64,000 nucleotides of DNA from Streptococcus parasanguinis CC87K (GCF_000507765.1 NZ_KI669401.1:1042597-1106596), one strand, 5' to 3'; counted from the stretch's first letter, positions 46,280-56,444 are shown. The notes: a model not told the origin generated them from the letters alone. Made by a program: numbers and translations.

Positions 46280-46308
46280 AAACTCACAGATCTACTCTGT
46301 GAGTTTTT
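46278..46308 (+). terminator. Terminator of the Rgg gene
   Basis: A perfect 9-bp stem (ACTCACAGA / TCTGTGAGT) is followed by five T; it may work in both directions. Confidence 0.8.
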
Positions 46309-46390
46309 GTTGAAAATATGCAACATTAATTTTTTCTTGCTTTTTAGGTTTACAATAGGATCATCAAGTAAAGAAAGAAGGTTCTTCCCA

Positions 46391-46567
46391 TGATGACCAA
46401 ACTAAAAAACCACTTCCTCCGCTTTCTTCTCTCACATACCAGCGTCTATCTGAAGGATCAGGAACTAGCTCTCTCTGAAAAGGAGAAGTTGGATCTCTTC
46501 AAACAGATCTTTCGATCCATCAAACAAGTCCTAGCAACTGATCACGTGAAGGAGGAAGGCTTATGAA
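46391..46567 (+). CDS. 58-residue small protein between Rgg and the MFS exporter
   Basis: This ORF encodes MMTKLKNHFLRFLLSHTS and then an amphipathic, charged helix (KEKLDLFKQIFRSIKQVL). An SD-like GAAGG is upstream and a TACAAT -10 (46351-46356) has no clear -35. Its stop overlaps the MFS start by 5 nt (ATGA-type coupling), which strongly suggests that it is real and translated with the exporter. I do not recognise the protein. It is not a typical SHP or Gly-Gly bacteriocin precursor, and the sequence shows no cleavage site. Confidence 0.6.
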
Positions 46568-47780
46568 ACTCTTAGTCCGTAATAAGATTTTTGCCTTACT
46601 TAGTCTTTCACGCTTTTTAAATACCCTTGGCGCTGCCATCTACAATCTGGTCTTTGTGGTCTTTGCTGCCAGCATGCCACAGCCGAGCCTAGCAGTTGGC
46701 ATTGCTAATCTCATTGTATTTATTCCTAGCCTCTTTACCGTTTTTGTCGGGATGAAGGCTGACCGCACGAAAAAAAAAGCTAACTGGTTGATCCGCATTG
46801 GCTATCTTCAAGCCATCCTCTTCATCCTTATTGCTCTCATGACCAAGATTCCGGGTTACCTAGCCTTTTCGATTGTTTGCTTCTTAAACATTGTTTCAGA
46901 TTGTTTAAGTGATTATCGCGGTGGCTTGCAACTCCCTATCATGAAAAAGAACATCCCTGACGAGGATTTGATGGAGGCCTATTCCTTCAACCAACTACTT
47001 AGTATGGTCTGCTCGATTTCTGGACAAGCCCTGGGAGTTTGGCTGTTAGCCATCAGCCATCAAAATTTTGCCCTGGTCGCTTCGATCAATGCAGTGACTT
47101 TTCTCCTGTCTTCTACCTGTCTCCTGATCAGAAAAAAACAGCTGATACATGATCCCGTCGTTGATCCCAAAAGTAAGAATTCGTTGATACACGAATGCCA
47201 AGAGATGTACCAGAACGCCAAAAGTATTTTTGCAGATGAGGAGGTTCACCACTTTGGCAAGTTGCTCTTCTCATTGGTTCTCATCAATGCCCTAGGGGGA
47301 TCCATCTCTGGTATCTACAATTTGCAACTGCTTCACTCCCCCTTCTTTCAGTTGAGTTTTAGCCAATCCCTCTTGATCTTAGAGGCTGTGACTATTTTAA
47401 GCATGGTCTGGGCTAGCTTGACACCCCATGACTATTTTTCCAAACAATCGCTCCATCATATCCTCCTGTGGATCGCAGGTGGGCTGACCATGCTTGGGCT
47501 CACAAATATCCTGGTACACTGGGACATTCTTTCTCTTCTACTCATCACTTTCCTTGGTTATCTTGTAGCAAAAATCAACCCAAAAGTTTCCAGTCTTTTA
47601 ATGAGCAAATTGCCTGCTGAAAAATTAGCTTCTACCTCTAGCTTTTTGGGACTGATGGTCAGCTTTGCCATGCCACTTGGGACAGCTCTCTTTTCTAGTC
47701 TAGCTATCTGGAGCCTTCCCCTAGCTTGGGGGACCTTTGCCATCCTTGGTTTCACTACCCTCCTCTTAACAACCAAATAA
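46563..47780 (+). CDS. MFS efflux transporter
   Basis: This 405-residue protein has 12 predicted helices. It starts ARNKIF-like (LLVRNKIFALLSLSRFLN) and keeps a cytoplasmic loop motif GMKADRTKKKANW between helices 2 and 3, the usual MFS loop position. It resembles drug or macrolide efflux MFS proteins of streptococci, but no substrate can be named. It is coupled to the 58-residue ORF upstream and sits beside an Rgg regulator, so pheromone or stress control is plausible. Confidence 0.82.
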   Translation: MKLLVRNKIFALLSLSRFLNTLGAAIYNLVFVVFAASMPQPSLAVGIANLIVFIPSLFTVFVGMKADRTKKKANWLIRIGYLQAILFILIALMTKIPGYLAFSIVCFLNIVSDCLSDYRGGLQLPIMKKNIPDEDLMEAYSFNQLLSMVCSISGQALGVWLLAISHQNFALVASINAVTFLLSSTCLLIRKKQLIHDPVVDPKSKNSLIHECQEMYQNAKSIFADEEVHHFGKLLFSLVLINALGGSISGIYNLQLLHSPFFQLSFSQSLLILEAVTILSMVWASLTPHDYFSKQSLHHILLWIAGGLTMLGLTNILVHWDILSLLLITFLGYLVAKINPKVSSLLMSKLPAEKLASTSSFLGLMVSFAMPLGTALFSSLAIWSLPLAWGTFAILGFTTLLLTTK

Positions 47781-47812
47781 AAAGTCCACCGTTTGGTGGA
47801 TTTTTTTTACAT
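47781..47812. terminator. Bidirectional terminator between the MFS gene and htpX
   Basis: GTCCACC pairs with GGTGGAT around GTTT, with A and T runs on either side. Confidence 0.8.
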
Positions 47813-48703
47813 TTTTCTTAGGCGAGCCACCCGTTCAGCAATGGGTGGGTGGGTATAAAAGAGTTTTTGCAATCCGGATTCTTTTTTTGGATCGTTGATA
47901 AAAAGAGCACTGCTCGCATCATCGACATGTCGTTGCATGGGTTCGCTATTGTCTAGTTTTAACAAAGCATTGATCATCCCTTGAGGATTCCGTGTCAATT
48001 CGACACTTGAAGCGTCTGCTAGGAACTCCCGTTGACGAGAAATGGCTAACTGGACCAGGGTCGCTGCTAATGGCGCTAAAACGATGGCAAGCAAGGAAAG
48101 GATCAGAATAATAATTTCTAAACCACCGCTACCTTCTCGATCATCGTCCCGGCTACGGCCACCGCCCCACCACATCATCCGGCCACCAATGCTAGAAAGC
48201 ATGGTGATGGCACTGGCAAGGGCCACTGCAATCGTAGAGATGCGAATATCGTAATTTCGAATGTGGCTGACTTCGTGTCCGATAACTCCCTCCAATTCCT
48301 CACGATTCATCACAGCTAGAAGACCTGTCGTTGCTGCAACAGCAGCATTTTGAGGATTGGACCCTGTCGCAAATGCATTCATAGAAGGATCATCTACAAT
48401 ATAGACCCGAGGCATGGGGATCTGGGCTACCATAGCCATATCTTGTACAATATGGTAGAGTTGAGGGGCTTGCTCTTCCGTTACCTCACGCGCCCCATTC
48501 ATCCGCATGACAACTTCGGTGGATTGAAAAACCATGCTAAAGGCATAGATTCCACCAATAATCAAAGCTAGGATGACGCCACCAAGGGAGGAGCCTAACC
48601 AGAGGTAACCAACGGCTGCTCCGATAAGAGCTAAGAGTATGAAAAAAGCAATAAGGAGAATCCAGGTTCTCCTTTTATTGCTTGCAATTTGGTCAAAGAG
48701 CAT
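47807..48703 (-). CDS. htpX: Membrane zinc metalloprotease HtpX
   Basis: This 298-residue protein has four membrane helices (about 15-55 and 155-215) and the zincin motif [14 protein letters not shown] (HExxH). A third metal ligand is expected in the later [16 protein letters not shown]. It degrades damaged membrane proteins. It lies directly after lemA, 1 nt apart, the common lemA-htpX pair. Confidence 0.94.
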   Translation of the reverse strand: MLFDQIASNKRRTWILLIAFFILLALIGAAVGYLWLGSSLGGVILALIIGGIYAFSMVFQSTEVVMRMNGAREVTEEQAPQLYHIVQDMAMVAQIPMPRVYIVDDPSMNAFATGSNPQNAAVAATTGLLAVMNREELEGVIGHEVSHIRNYDIRISTIAVALASAITMLSSIGGRMMWWGGGRSRDDDREGSGGLEIIILILSLLAIVLAPLAATLVQLAISRQREFLADASSVELTRNPQGMINALLKLDNSEPMQRHVDDASSALFINDPKKESGLQKLFYTHPPIAERVARLRKM

Positions 48704-48704
48704 A

Positions 48705-49265
48705 TTAGTCTCCTAATCCGCTAAAGTCCACCTTTGGTACTGCTTTTTCTTCTTCAGGCACTTGAAGAAATTCAGCTTGTCTGAAGCCGAACATTCCAGC
48801 AATCACGTTTGTTGGGAAAGTTTCCAACTTGACATTGTAATTGCTTGTGACACTATTGTACAATTGACGAGCATAAGAAATTTTGTTTTCTGTGTTGGTC
48901 AATTCTTCTTGCAATTGCATGAAGTTGGTGTTGGCTTTCAAGTCTGGGTAATTTTCAGCCACCGCAAAGATGCCTGCTACTTGGCGTGAAAGAGCATCAC
49001 TGGCTGCCATTGCTTCTGCAGGTGAAGAAGCTTGCGCTACTTGTTGGCGAAGTTGAGTCACTTTTGCTAGTGTATCTCCTTCGTACTTGGCATAGCCTTT
49101 AACGGTTTCGATCAAGTTTGGAATCAAGTCATTCCGACGTTTCAATTGCACATCAATTTGACTCCATGCTTCACGAGTTTGCATGCGGCTTTTCACCAAA
49201 CCGTTGTAAACTCCTACTACAATCAACACAAGGACCACAATGATCCCAAGAATAATCCAAATCAT
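48705..49265 (-). CDS. lemA: LemA family protein
   Basis: This 186-residue protein has an N-terminal membrane anchor ([20 protein letters not shown]) and a helical LemA domain with [21 protein letters not shown] and [20 protein letters not shown]. The function is unclear; the partner is probably HtpX. A promoter TGA-TATACT lies upstream on the minus strand, back to back with rsmG. Confidence 0.93.
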   Translation of the reverse strand: MIWIILGIIVVLVLIVVGVYNGLVKSRMQTREAWSQIDVQLKRRNDLIPNLIETVKGYAKYEGDTLAKVTQLRQQVAQASSPAEAMAASDALSRQVAGIFAVAENYPDLKANTNFMQLQEELTNTENKISYARQLYNSVTSNYNVKLETFPTNVIAGMFGFRQAEFLQVPEEEKAVPKVDFSGLGD

Positions 49266-49320
49266 TTTATTGAATTCCTTTCATTTCTTTCTACCAGTAT
49301 ATCAAATTTCCCTTATTTTG

Positions 49321-49329
49321 TGGTAAAAT
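49321..49329 (+). promoter_or_regulatory. Extended -10 promoter directly before rsmG
   Basis: TGG-TAAAAT ends 6 nt before the rsmG ATG and there is no SD, which suggests a leaderless transcript. Confidence 0.6.
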
Positions 49330-49335
49330 AAAAGC

Positions 49336-50049
49336 ATGAAACCAGAAGAATTTTATGTCCTTTTAGCCGATCTCGGCTTTCCATTAACTGATCGTCAAAA
49401 AGAGCAATACGAACGCTATTTCGAGCTCCTCGTGGAATGGAATGAAAAGATTAATCTCACTGCCATCACCGAAAAAGACGAAGTCTATCTCAAGCATTTT
49501 TATGATTCTATCGCACCCATTTTACAAGGTTTGATCGAAAATCAACCCATCCGTCTCTTGGATATCGGAGCTGGTGCTGGCTTTCCCAGCCTACCAATGA
49601 AGATCCTATTCCCTGAGCTGGATGTGACCATCATTGATTCCCTCAATAAGCGGATCAATTTTCTCCACTTGCTGGCTGAAGAGTTGGGCTTAAGTGGAGT
49701 TCATTTCTACCATGGACGAGCTGAAGACTTTGCGCAAGATAAGGCCTTCCGTGCTCAATTTGACCTCGTAACTGCGCGCGCCGTTGCTCGGATGCAGGTC
49801 CTTTCTGAGCTGACCATTCCTTATTTGAAAGTAGGAGGGCGCCTCCTCGCACTTAAAGCTAGCAATGCTCCAGAAGAGTTGGAGGAAGCCAAAAACGCCC
49901 TGAATCTGCTATTTAGCAATGTTGAAGACAATCTACAGTATGAATTGCCAAATGGGGATCCTCGCTATATCACTGTTGTAGAAAAGAAAAAAGAAACCCC
50001 CAATAAATACCCAAGAAAAGCAGGCATGCCCAATAAGCGGCCTTTGTAA
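49336..50049 (+). CDS. rsmG: 16S rRNA (guanine(527)-N(7))-methyltransferase RsmG
   Basis: This 237-residue protein has the GidB motifs [11 protein letters not shown] (about 35-45), [17 protein letters not shown] (SAM site) and [11 protein letters not shown]. It methylates G527 of 16S rRNA, and loss gives low-level streptomycin resistance. The C-terminus is basic ([14 protein letters not shown]). No SD is visible; the promoter -10 lies directly before the ATG. A hairpin at about 50037-50064, then the repeat copy, ends the transcript. Confidence 0.93.
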   Translation: MKPEEFYVLLADLGFPLTDRQKEQYERYFELLVEWNEKINLTAITEKDEVYLKHFYDSIAPILQGLIENQPIRLLDIGAGAGFPSLPMKILFPELDVTIIDSLNKRINFLHLLAEELGLSGVHFYHGRAEDFAQDKAFRAQFDLVTARAVARMQVLSELTIPYLKVGGRLLALKASNAPEELEEAKNALNLLFSNVEDNLQYELPNGDPRYITVVEKKKETPNKYPRKAGMPNKRPL

Positions 50050-50079
50050 TAAGATACAAAGGGCCAAGCGGATAAAGTC

Positions 50080-50264
50080 AAAAAAGAGGCTGAGACAAAA
50101 GTCCTAGTCTCTCAATTGTTTTTGGATTGTCGAGCAAGACGCAGTGGTTGAGTGGACTCTACTACGCTGATTTCATCAGCTTTTACAGCCCTACTCAACT
50201 GTGCGGAGGTGGGACGACGAAATCGAATTCTAACGAATTACCGATTTCTGTCCCACTCTCTTTT
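50080..50264 (+). repeat. Intergenic repeat, copy 2 (intact)
   Basis: The intact copy shows the full unit: GAGGCTGAGAC-AAAA-GTCCTAGTCTC terminator hairpin at the left, ATTGTCGAGCAAGACGCAGT, the inner GCTGAT-TTC-ATCAGC hairpin, and the right end ACCGATTTCTGTCCCACTCT with a T run. It differs from copy 1 and copy 3 by only a few substitutions. It sits between rsmG and the PfkB kinase, where it would terminate both convergent transcripts. Confidence 0.85.
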
Positions 50265-51167
50265 TTATTTTTGTTTCAATTCTGTTCGTAGGGCTTCTTG
50301 CTGCTCTTTTGTCAGATGAACGCCCTTACTTGCAACAATCTGGCTAGAGACTTTATTGGCAAAGCTTAAGGCTTGTGCGATATCTAAGCCTTCTAATCGG
50401 GCTGACAGAAAAGCTCCGACATGGCTATCCCCAGCACCTACTGTATCAACAACTTCTGCTGGGAAACCGGCCGCCTCATACCAGTTGCCATCATAGGCAA
50501 CCGCTCCTTTTTCCCCCAAGGTGACAATGACTAATTGTCCCGTTCTCTGATACAAACGTTCGATGGCTGGCTGGATCTCTCTACACCCAGAAAAAGCCAG
50601 TGCTTCAGCCTCATTAACATGGAGAATCGGATGCAGATCATAAATTGCTTCCAGTCGATCTTTGGGAATCATGAGTCCGCGTGGTCCTGGTGCGAAAATC
50701 ACCTGGCCTTCTAATTGCGAAACAGACTGCACCAATGCAAGACCGGTTGGCTCCTCGACTTCAAGGCCACACAAGTAGATGTAATCAAACGGATCTGTCT
50801 CGATCTCTTTTAGCCACTCTGCTCGGAAGCTATACTCTACTCTGTGGTCCGATAAGAAGGTCCTCTCACCATCAGACTCTACAAAGCAATAACAGCACCC
50901 ATTGGCCCCTTCTAATGAGATGCTAGAAGAAATCCCTAATTGTTTTAGCTCTCTCCGAATAAAATCACCATACATCCCAGAACCAACAGGCGAGACAAAC
51001 TGGTAGGGTTGCGACAAAAAATGAAGAATATTGACGACATTAAATGCACAACCTCCCACAGACCATTGTTGGTGATCAATATGGGCATCTCCTTCACGAC
51101 TCGGCAAACGATCCAAGTAAATCATCACATCACAAACGGTAGAACCAATAATTAACGCAGCTGTCAT
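50265..51167 (-). CDS. PfkB-family carbohydrate kinase
   Basis: This 300-residue protein has the ribokinase fold: N-terminal LIIGSTVCDVMIYLDRLP, the glycine motif SVGGCAFNVV (about 38-47), and the C-terminal catalytic signature VVDTVGAGDSHVGAFL with the base Asp. It phosphorylates a sugar or nucleoside; the substrate is unknown. The ATG at 51167 follows AAGGAG, and TGG-TATAAT (51192-51197) is upstream. A longer frame to 51254 runs into the SDR terminator region. Confidence 0.87.
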   Translation of the reverse strand: MTAALIIGSTVCDVMIYLDRLPSREGDAHIDHQQWSVGGCAFNVVNILHFLSQPYQFVSPVGSGMYGDFIRRELKQLGISSSISLEGANGCCYCFVESDGERTFLSDHRVEYSFRAEWLKEIETDPFDYIYLCGLEVEEPTGLALVQSVSQLEGQVIFAPGPRGLMIPKDRLEAIYDLHPILHVNEAEALAFSGCREIQPAIERLYQRTGQLVIVTLGEKGAVAYDGNWYEAAGFPAEVVDTVGAGDSHVGAFLSARLEGLDIAQALSFANKVSSQIVASKGVHLTKEQQEALRTELKQK

Positions 51168-51210
51168 CTTTTTCTCCTTACTTTGCCTTCTATTATACCA
51201 GAGGAAACAT

Positions 51211-51246
51211 AAAAAACAACCAATCCCTTGTGGATTGGTTGTTTCT
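51211..51246 (-). terminator. Terminator after the SDR gene
   Basis: AACAACCAATCC pairs with GGATTGGTTGTT, then a T tract on the minus strand. It ends the PNP-ECF-SDR transcript. Confidence 0.8.
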
Positions 51247-51250
51247 CTTT

Positions 51251-52003
51251 TCAATCTCGATAAACGGGTTGAGGGCCAAAAGTTTGGGAAACCGGCATGA
51301 TTTCAATCCGGTTGACATTGACATGCTTAGGCAGTTGGATCAACCAAGCTACAGTATTCGCAATGTCTTCGGGCTGAATGGCATGGGCATCGCGATAGAG
51401 AGCCTCTACCCGTTCTTCGTCTCCTTTAAAGCGAACAGACGAGAACTCTGTTCCTTCACAAAGACCGGGTTCAATATTGCTGACACGAATCTTCTTCCCT
51501 GCTAGATCTGCTCGAAGATTGAGGGAGAATTGCTTGACAAAGGCTTTGGATGCTCCGTAGACATTGGCTCCTGGATAAGGCACTGTTCCTGCCGTAGAAC
51601 CCATATTGATGACATAACCGTCATTTCTTTCCACCATCTGGGGGAGGATTTGCCGGGTCAAATAGGTCAGACCGATAATATTGGTCTGAATCATGGTCAG
51701 CCAGTCTGCGACCTCTGCTTCATAAGCTGGGGCGAGGCCTAGAGCCAAGCCAGCATTATTGACCAAAACATCCACTCTCTCCCAAGCTTTTGGCAAACTG
51801 GCAAGTGCATGATCTACCTGAGAAAGATCCGTCACATCCATTTGCAGGGGATAAAAGGTTTCTCCCAACTCTTCTTGGAGGGCCTGTAATTTATCGATGT
51901 GTCTAGCTGATCCGATCACACGGTATCCATCTGCTACTAAGCGACGGCAAATCGCTTGACCAAAACCAGCTGAAGCTCCTGTTACTAAAATCGTTTCTGA
52001 CAT
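51251..52003 (-). CDS. Short-chain dehydrogenase/reductase (YdfG type)
   Basis: This 250-residue protein has the NADP site TGASAGFGQAICRRL (about 7-21), a catalytic Ser in INMGSTAG, and YGASKAFVKQF (YxxxK). It resembles serine/3-hydroxy acid dehydrogenases of the YdfG group. It ends the transcript that begins with the nucleoside phosphorylase and ECF genes, but its link to them is not clear. Confidence 0.87.
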   Translation of the reverse strand: MSETILVTGASAGFGQAICRRLVADGYRVIGSARHIDKLQALQEELGETFYPLQMDVTDLSQVDHALASLPKAWERVDVLVNNAGLALGLAPAYEAEVADWLTMIQTNIIGLTYLTRQILPQMVERNDGYVINMGSTAGTVPYPGANVYGASKAFVKQFSLNLRADLAGKKIRVSNIEPGLCEGTEFSSVRFKGDEERVEALYRDAHAIQPEDIANTVAWLIQLPKHVNVNRIEIMPVSQTFGPQPVYRD

Positions 52004-52007
52004 GTCA

Positions 52008-52838
52008 TTACCTCCATGGATTGTAAAAACGTCCCTGATTGAGAAAGATCAGGACAATACTCAAAACCAGAACAGCCAAGGCTGATAGAATCATCCCATA
52101 ATCTTTCATTTCCATGGCTTGATGAGAATACCAGGTCCGCTTTTTATTTTTACCAAAGCGACGTAATTCCATGGCTGTAGAAATACTATCAATCCGCTCA
52201 AGTGAGCTAAAGATTAAGGGAGAGATGATTTGTAAATTGCCTTTGATCCGCTGGATCAGCTTGGCCTTTTTGGACAACTCCACCCCTCTGGCTTCCTGAG
52301 ACAATTTAATCGTTTGATATTCTTCTTGTACGTCAGGAATGTAACGCAGAGTCAAGCTGACAGAATAGGCAATCTTGTAGGATACGCCAATTTGGTTGAG
52401 GCTTGAAGCAAACTGACTAGGATGGGTCGTCATCAAAAAAATCAAGGCTAGAGGTATGGTACAGACATACTTAAGAGCTAGATTAAAAAGATAAAAGAGT
52501 TCCTGCGAGGTTATACTATAGGAGCCCCACCCCTTCATCAGTACCGTCTTTGCCCCGTAGATCTCTACACCATACTGAGGGGCAAAGAGATAGACCATGA
52601 CAACATTTAACAGTGCAAAAACAAGAGCAAATGCAAGTACAAATGAAATATCCCGAAATCGAATACGAGCTGTAGAGAATAACAGTAAGGCGCCCACACC
52701 AATTCCTAGAAGGAGCCGGGTATCATAACTCAACATGGCCGCAAGAGATACAAAAAGAAGAAAGAGTAACTTACTCGCACCTGAAAGGCGATGAAGAAAA
52801 CTCGTCCCCTCATGGTAGCCGACTAATCGATGCTTCAT
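52008..52838 (-). CDS. ECF transporter T component (EcfT)
   Basis: This 276-residue membrane protein has five or so helices and the EcfT coupling motifs [10 protein letters not shown] and AMELRRFGK. It links an S component to the ATPases. Its start overlaps the double ATPase gene by 29 nt. No S component is next to it, which is unusual for a dedicated ECF operon. Possible partners are the S components at 60524 and 61928. Confidence 0.88.
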   Translation of the reverse strand: MKHRLVGYHEGTSFLHRLSGASKLLFLLFVSLAAMLSYDTRLLLGIGVGALLLFSTARIRFRDISFVLAFALVFALLNVVMVYLFAPQYGVEIYGAKTVLMKGWGSYSITSQELFYLFNLALKYVCTIPLALIFLMTTHPSQFASSLNQIGVSYKIAYSVSLTLRYIPDVQEEYQTIKLSQEARGVELSKKAKLIQRIKGNLQIISPLIFSSLERIDSISTAMELRRFGKNKKRTWYSHQAMEMKDYGMILSALAVLVLSIVLIFLNQGRFYNPWR

Positions 52839-54513
52839 GATCTACTCCTTTCTGTTGCATATAAAACTGCGTTAGCGCCAAGGGATCCATTCCTAATCGA
52901 TTGGCTAAGGCAAAAATCGAAGTCTCTTTGAGATTAGCCTCTTGTAAAATATCCGGATGAGTGAACAGCTCTGCAGGTGAGAGATCAGCTAGAATTTGTC
53001 CGTCTGATACCACAAGTGCACGATCAGAATAATCCAACATCAGTTGCATATCATGGGTAATCATGACAATGGTATGGCCTTTTTCTTGCAAGCTATCTAG
53101 AAATTCCATGATGTCAGTGTAATTGCGTTGGTCCTGACCTGCTGTCGGCTCGTCCAAGACCAAAATTTCTGGTCCTAAAACTAGTATAGAGGCGATGGTC
53201 ACCCGTTTCTTTTGCCCATATGAGAGGGCAGAAATCGGCCATTTACGAAACTCATAGAGACCACAAGTTTTCAGTGCTTGATAGACACGCTCCTTAATAT
53301 CTTCTTCCGATATCCCCCGCAAGCGCAAACCTAGAGCGACTTCGTCAAAAATCATATTGGTCGAAATCATTTGATTGGGGTTTTGCAGGACATAGCCGAC
53401 TCGCTCAGCCCGTTCCTTGACACTCTCCTGCTTGATATCTTCGCCTCTAGAGGTGTATTGCCCTTCTGTGGTAATGAATCCACAGATGGCTTTCGCAAGA
53501 GTTGATTTCCCTGCCCCATTCTTCCCAACAATCGCTAAGCGCTGCCCTTTCGGAATCGTGAGTGATATATCTTTTAAGATCGGATGATTTTCTTGATAAG
53601 CAAAGGAAATCTGCTCCAACTTCAATAGTTCTTCTGCTTCACCAGTTTTAGTAAAGGTCGCTTCTGGAATCACACAATTTACATCATCCAGTTGGATATC
53701 GTCCAAACGATCCAGATGCTCCAATTGATTGATATCCTGTCCAAGCTGGCGAAGAGTTGTTAAATAGAGGGGTTCTCGAATCCCATTTTCAGCCAGCAGT
53801 GTCGTCCTCAACAACTCATCTGGGCTCCCATTAAAGAGAACTTGACCTTGATTGATCAAGATAACCCGATCGACAGGACGGTAGAGTACATCCTCTAAAC
53901 GGTGTTCGATAATAATGGTGGTCGTCCCCTGTTCTTCATGAATCTGATCGATAAGATCAATAATATCCTGACCCGACTTGGGATCTAGATTAGCCAGTGG
54001 TTCATCAAAAAGGAGGATCGGACTTTCGTCAATCAGAACACCTGCTAAGCTCACTCGCTGTTTTTGCCCACCGGACAAATCTTGTGGCCGATGATCCAAG
54101 AGCTTCATCAAATCCAAGCGTTCTGCCCAACTCTGCACACGCTCTTTCATCGTTCCCAGATCCACCATGTCATTTTCAAGAGCAAAAGCCAAGTCTTCTG
54201 CGACACTCAAACCAATAAATTGGCCATCTGTATCTTGCAAAACCGTACTGACCAAGTGAGATTTCTCATAAATACTGAGATCAAAGGCTTCTTTCCCCTG
54301 AATGAGGAATTGCCCACTACTGGTTCCCTTATAGATATTAGGGATAATCCCATTTAAGCACTGGCCAATGGTTGACTTACCAGAACCAGACGGCCCAACA
54401 ATCAGAACCTTTTCCCCCTTATAAATGGTTAAGTTGAGATTTTTCAAGGTTGGTTCAGACTGTGCCTTGTATTGGAAGGAAAAATCCTTCAGTTCAATCA
54501 TTGCTTCTTTCAT
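52810..54513 (-). CDS. ECF transporter duplicated ATPase (EcfA-EcfA' fusion)
   Basis: This 567-residue protein has two ABC ATPase domains: residues about 1-245 with [24 protein letters not shown] and [14 protein letters not shown], and about 290-520 with [22 protein letters not shown] and LDEPTAGQD. This is the fused energiser form (YkoD-like). It overlaps EcfT and follows the phosphorylase gene by 0 nt. Substrate specificity depends on the S component and cannot be read here. Confidence 0.9.
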   Translation of the reverse strand: MKEAMIELKDFSFQYKAQSEPTLKNLNLTIYKGEKVLIVGPSGSGKSTIGQCLNGIIPNIYKGTSSGQFLIQGKEAFDLSIYEKSHLVSTVLQDTDGQFIGLSVAEDLAFALENDMVDLGTMKERVQSWAERLDLMKLLDHRPQDLSGGQKQRVSLAGVLIDESPILLFDEPLANLDPKSGQDIIDLIDQIHEEQGTTTIIIEHRLEDVLYRPVDRVILINQGQVLFNGSPDELLRTTLLAENGIREPLYLTTLRQLGQDINQLEHLDRLDDIQLDDVNCVIPEATFTKTGEAEELLKLEQISFAYQENHPILKDISLTIPKGQRLAIVGKNGAGKSTLAKAICGFITTEGQYTSRGEDIKQESVKERAERVGYVLQNPNQMISTNMIFDEVALGLRLRGISEEDIKERVYQALKTCGLYEFRKWPISALSYGQKKRVTIASILVLGPEILVLDEPTAGQDQRNYTDIMEFLDSLQEKGHTIVMITHDMQLMLDYSDRALVVSDGQILADLSPAELFTHPDILQEANLKETSIFALANRLGMDPLALTQFYMQQKGVDHEASISRLP

Positions 54514-55287
54514 TTAGTTTGCCTTTTCCCAAAAGAGAGCAAATTGGATGGCTAACTCCGCGATGCGATCCTTGCTATCTAAATCTTCATGACTAGATAA
54601 GGTTCGGATATCCCATTTTTCTTCCGAGAGGTGGTCAGCTGCATAGAAGAAATGGCAGAGCTCAAAGCCTCTATAAACTGCTAGGGCTGCCACTGCCGAA
54701 CATTCCATATCCACACAGATGGCTCCTGCTTCCTTTCGTCGCTTCATCTTGTCGATGGTTTCCCGGTAGGGTGCATCTGTCGTCCACACTTTTCCTGACT
54801 GATAAGAAACCTTGTGACTATCCAGAAAGGCTTGGAAGAGAGGGAGGGTTTTCTTGTTTACTTCCACTTCATCACTAGCCGGCAGATAGTGGTAGCTAGT
54901 CCCCTCGTCGCGAAGAGCAGCCGTTGGAATGATGATGGAAGTCGCTTCGATATCACGGTCTAAAACCCCACAGGTCCCAAAGAGCACCAGTTTTTCCATC
55001 CCAAATTGAATCAAATCCTCTATAATCCCCACACAGGAAGCAGCCCCAACGGGTGCATTAAAGGCAGCAATTTGTTGGTCTTCAATAGTGATCCCATAGA
55101 CCAGGACTTCAAAGTTGGCCATGGAGGTTCTTGCAATGACCTCATGGTCATAATTCTCAAGGAGGCGCGCAAAAGTTACTCTTGAAAAGCAAGAGATGAC
55201 TACTTTGGGAAATCCTTCAATTGGTTGGTGTAAGTCTTGTGGATTGATAATCGCCTGTCGATTGGCATCAAATTCTTCTAACAGCAT
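54514..55287 (-). CDS. Purine nucleoside phosphorylase-type (PNP/UDP) protein
   Basis: This 257-residue protein has the nucleoside phosphorylase fold: FNAPVGAASCVGIIEDLIQFG, LVLFGTCGVLD, and VDMECSAVAALAVYRG, the base- and ribose-binding motif of the PNP/UDP family. It splits a nucleoside to a free base and ribose-1-phosphate; whether it acts on adenosine, guanosine or uridine is unclear. The ATG at 55287 follows AGAGG. It shares a transcript with the ECF energising module, which suggests that the imported compound is a nucleoside or nucleoside-related molecule. Confidence 0.85.
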   Translation of the reverse strand: MLLEEFDANRQAIINPQDLHQPIEGFPKVVISCFSRVTFARLLENYDHEVIARTSMANFEVLVYGITIEDQQIAAFNAPVGAASCVGIIEDLIQFGMEKLVLFGTCGVLDRDIEATSIIIPTAALRDEGTSYHYLPASDEVEVNKKTLPLFQAFLDSHKVSYQSGKVWTTDAPYRETIDKMKRRKEAGAICVDMECSAVAALAVYRGFELCHFFYAADHLSEEKWDIRTLSSHEDLDSKDRIAELAIQFALFWEKAN

Positions 55288-55322
55288 TTCGTGCACCTCT
55301 TTCATTCTACTTCTAGGCCCCT

Positions 55323-55331
55323 ATTATACCA
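55323..55331 (-). promoter_or_regulatory. Promoter of the PNP-ECF operon
   Basis: TGG-TATAAT is an extended -10 on the minus strand, 36 nt before the ATG at 55287. Confidence 0.55.
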
Positions 55332-55369
55332 TAATTAGCCTAGTCATTGGTTTTTGATCAAAGGAAGAG

Positions 55370-55434
55370 CATAAAAAAAGAACTGCTCCCAGACGTTAGA
55401 TTTTTCGGATCAAACGTTGGAAGGACAGTTCCCT
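55370..55434 (-). terminator. Terminator after the 301-residue gene
   Basis: GGAACTGTCC- and GGGAGCAGTTC-type arms pair across a region with an inner CCAACGTTTGAT / CTAACGTCTGG match, then seven T on the minus strand. Confidence 0.7.
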
Positions 55435-55443
55435 ACGATATTG

Positions 55444-56349
55444 TTACTTGTTTTCCAACTGCGCTAATTCTAGCAAGCGCTCTTTGGACAATTTTTTAAT
55501 TTCAATTTGACTAGCATCTAGCAGCTGGTATTCATCTGGCTCTAGCGCTTCTATAAGTTTCTTCAGTGCAAGAGAACCGACTGGATGGTAATTTTCTGGC
55601 TTATCCGGATCTCCATCGATCGCAACCAATAGAACTCGCCAATCAATGATACCCGCTAAGCCCACAATTTCTACATATTCTGCAGGAACATGTGGCACGC
55701 TTGGCAAGACCGTATCCGTATCTTCTGTCAAGCTATAGCTGGCTAAGAAGGCTCCTGTCTCCTCCTGTTGATAAAAACGAACTTGACTGAAATAAGCTGC
55801 ACTATATTGAATCTTCTTGATAAAGGCAGAGTAGGCTTCTAGTGGATGGACATGGTTCAAGACTTCCTGCACTGTATCCCGATCCAAATAGACTGGATGA
55901 GCGAAGCCTTGTACTTCAAACTCTTTTAGATCTTTTTCCTTGGTCAAATTCCCCAGCGTTTCTAGGATAACGACTTCATAATCAAAATGGAAAATAGAAT
56001 CTGGAGTATAGCTTGCACCCTCACTCGATACAATTTCGGTTCCTAGTACTTCTCCTAGGCGACTGATCCATCGAAGGGCCAACTGCCAATCTTCTTCTAT
56101 TGCAAAAGAGGGCACCTGAATCTGATAAGACTCTTCCTCATCAAAATAGCGTAACTGCAGAGGAAGACCGCTCTTGCCAAATACGATACAGTTCAAGCCT
56201 TCAAAATCATTTAAAGGACGATGAAGGGTGGCAGGATCATAGTTGTAGGTTGTTAACCCCTCCACTAATTTAAGAACTTCCTGTGCTGTGAGTACTTTCT
56301 GATAGCCAAATAAGCTCTTTTTATTTTTGATTGAAAACACGATACTCAT
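55444..56349 (-). CDS. Streptococcal conserved protein, possibly DUF4299 family
   Basis: This 301-residue soluble-looking protein has the N-terminus MSIVFSIKNKKSLFGYQKVL and a mixed alpha/beta composition, with no membrane segments or signal. It resembles DUF4299 proteins from memory only. It is monocistronic, with a clear SD (AAAGGAG) and terminator. The function is unknown. Confidence 0.65.
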   Translation of the reverse strand: MSIVFSIKNKKSLFGYQKVLTAQEVLKLVEGLTTYNYDPATLHRPLNDFEGLNCIVFGKSGLPLQLRYFDEEESYQIQVPSFAIEEDWQLALRWISRLGEVLGTEIVSSEGASYTPDSIFHFDYEVVILETLGNLTKEKDLKEFEVQGFAHPVYLDRDTVQEVLNHVHPLEAYSAFIKKIQYSAAYFSQVRFYQQEETGAFLASYSLTEDTDTVLPSVPHVPAEYVEIVGLAGIIDWRVLLVAIDGDPDKPENYHPVGSLALKKLIEALEPDEYQLLDASQIEIKKLSKERLLELAQLENK

Positions 56350-56413
56350 TTGTTTTCTCCTTTGTGAAATCGCTTACCTAAAGTATAGCACAATTTTCAA
56401 TCAATTTCCATAT

Positions 56414-56444
56414 AAAAACAGCCTGAGCTTTCAGGCTGTTTGTT
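56414..56444 (-). terminator. Terminator of trhO
   Basis: AACAGCCTGA pairs with TCAGGCTGTT around AAGC, followed by a short T run. Confidence 0.82.
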
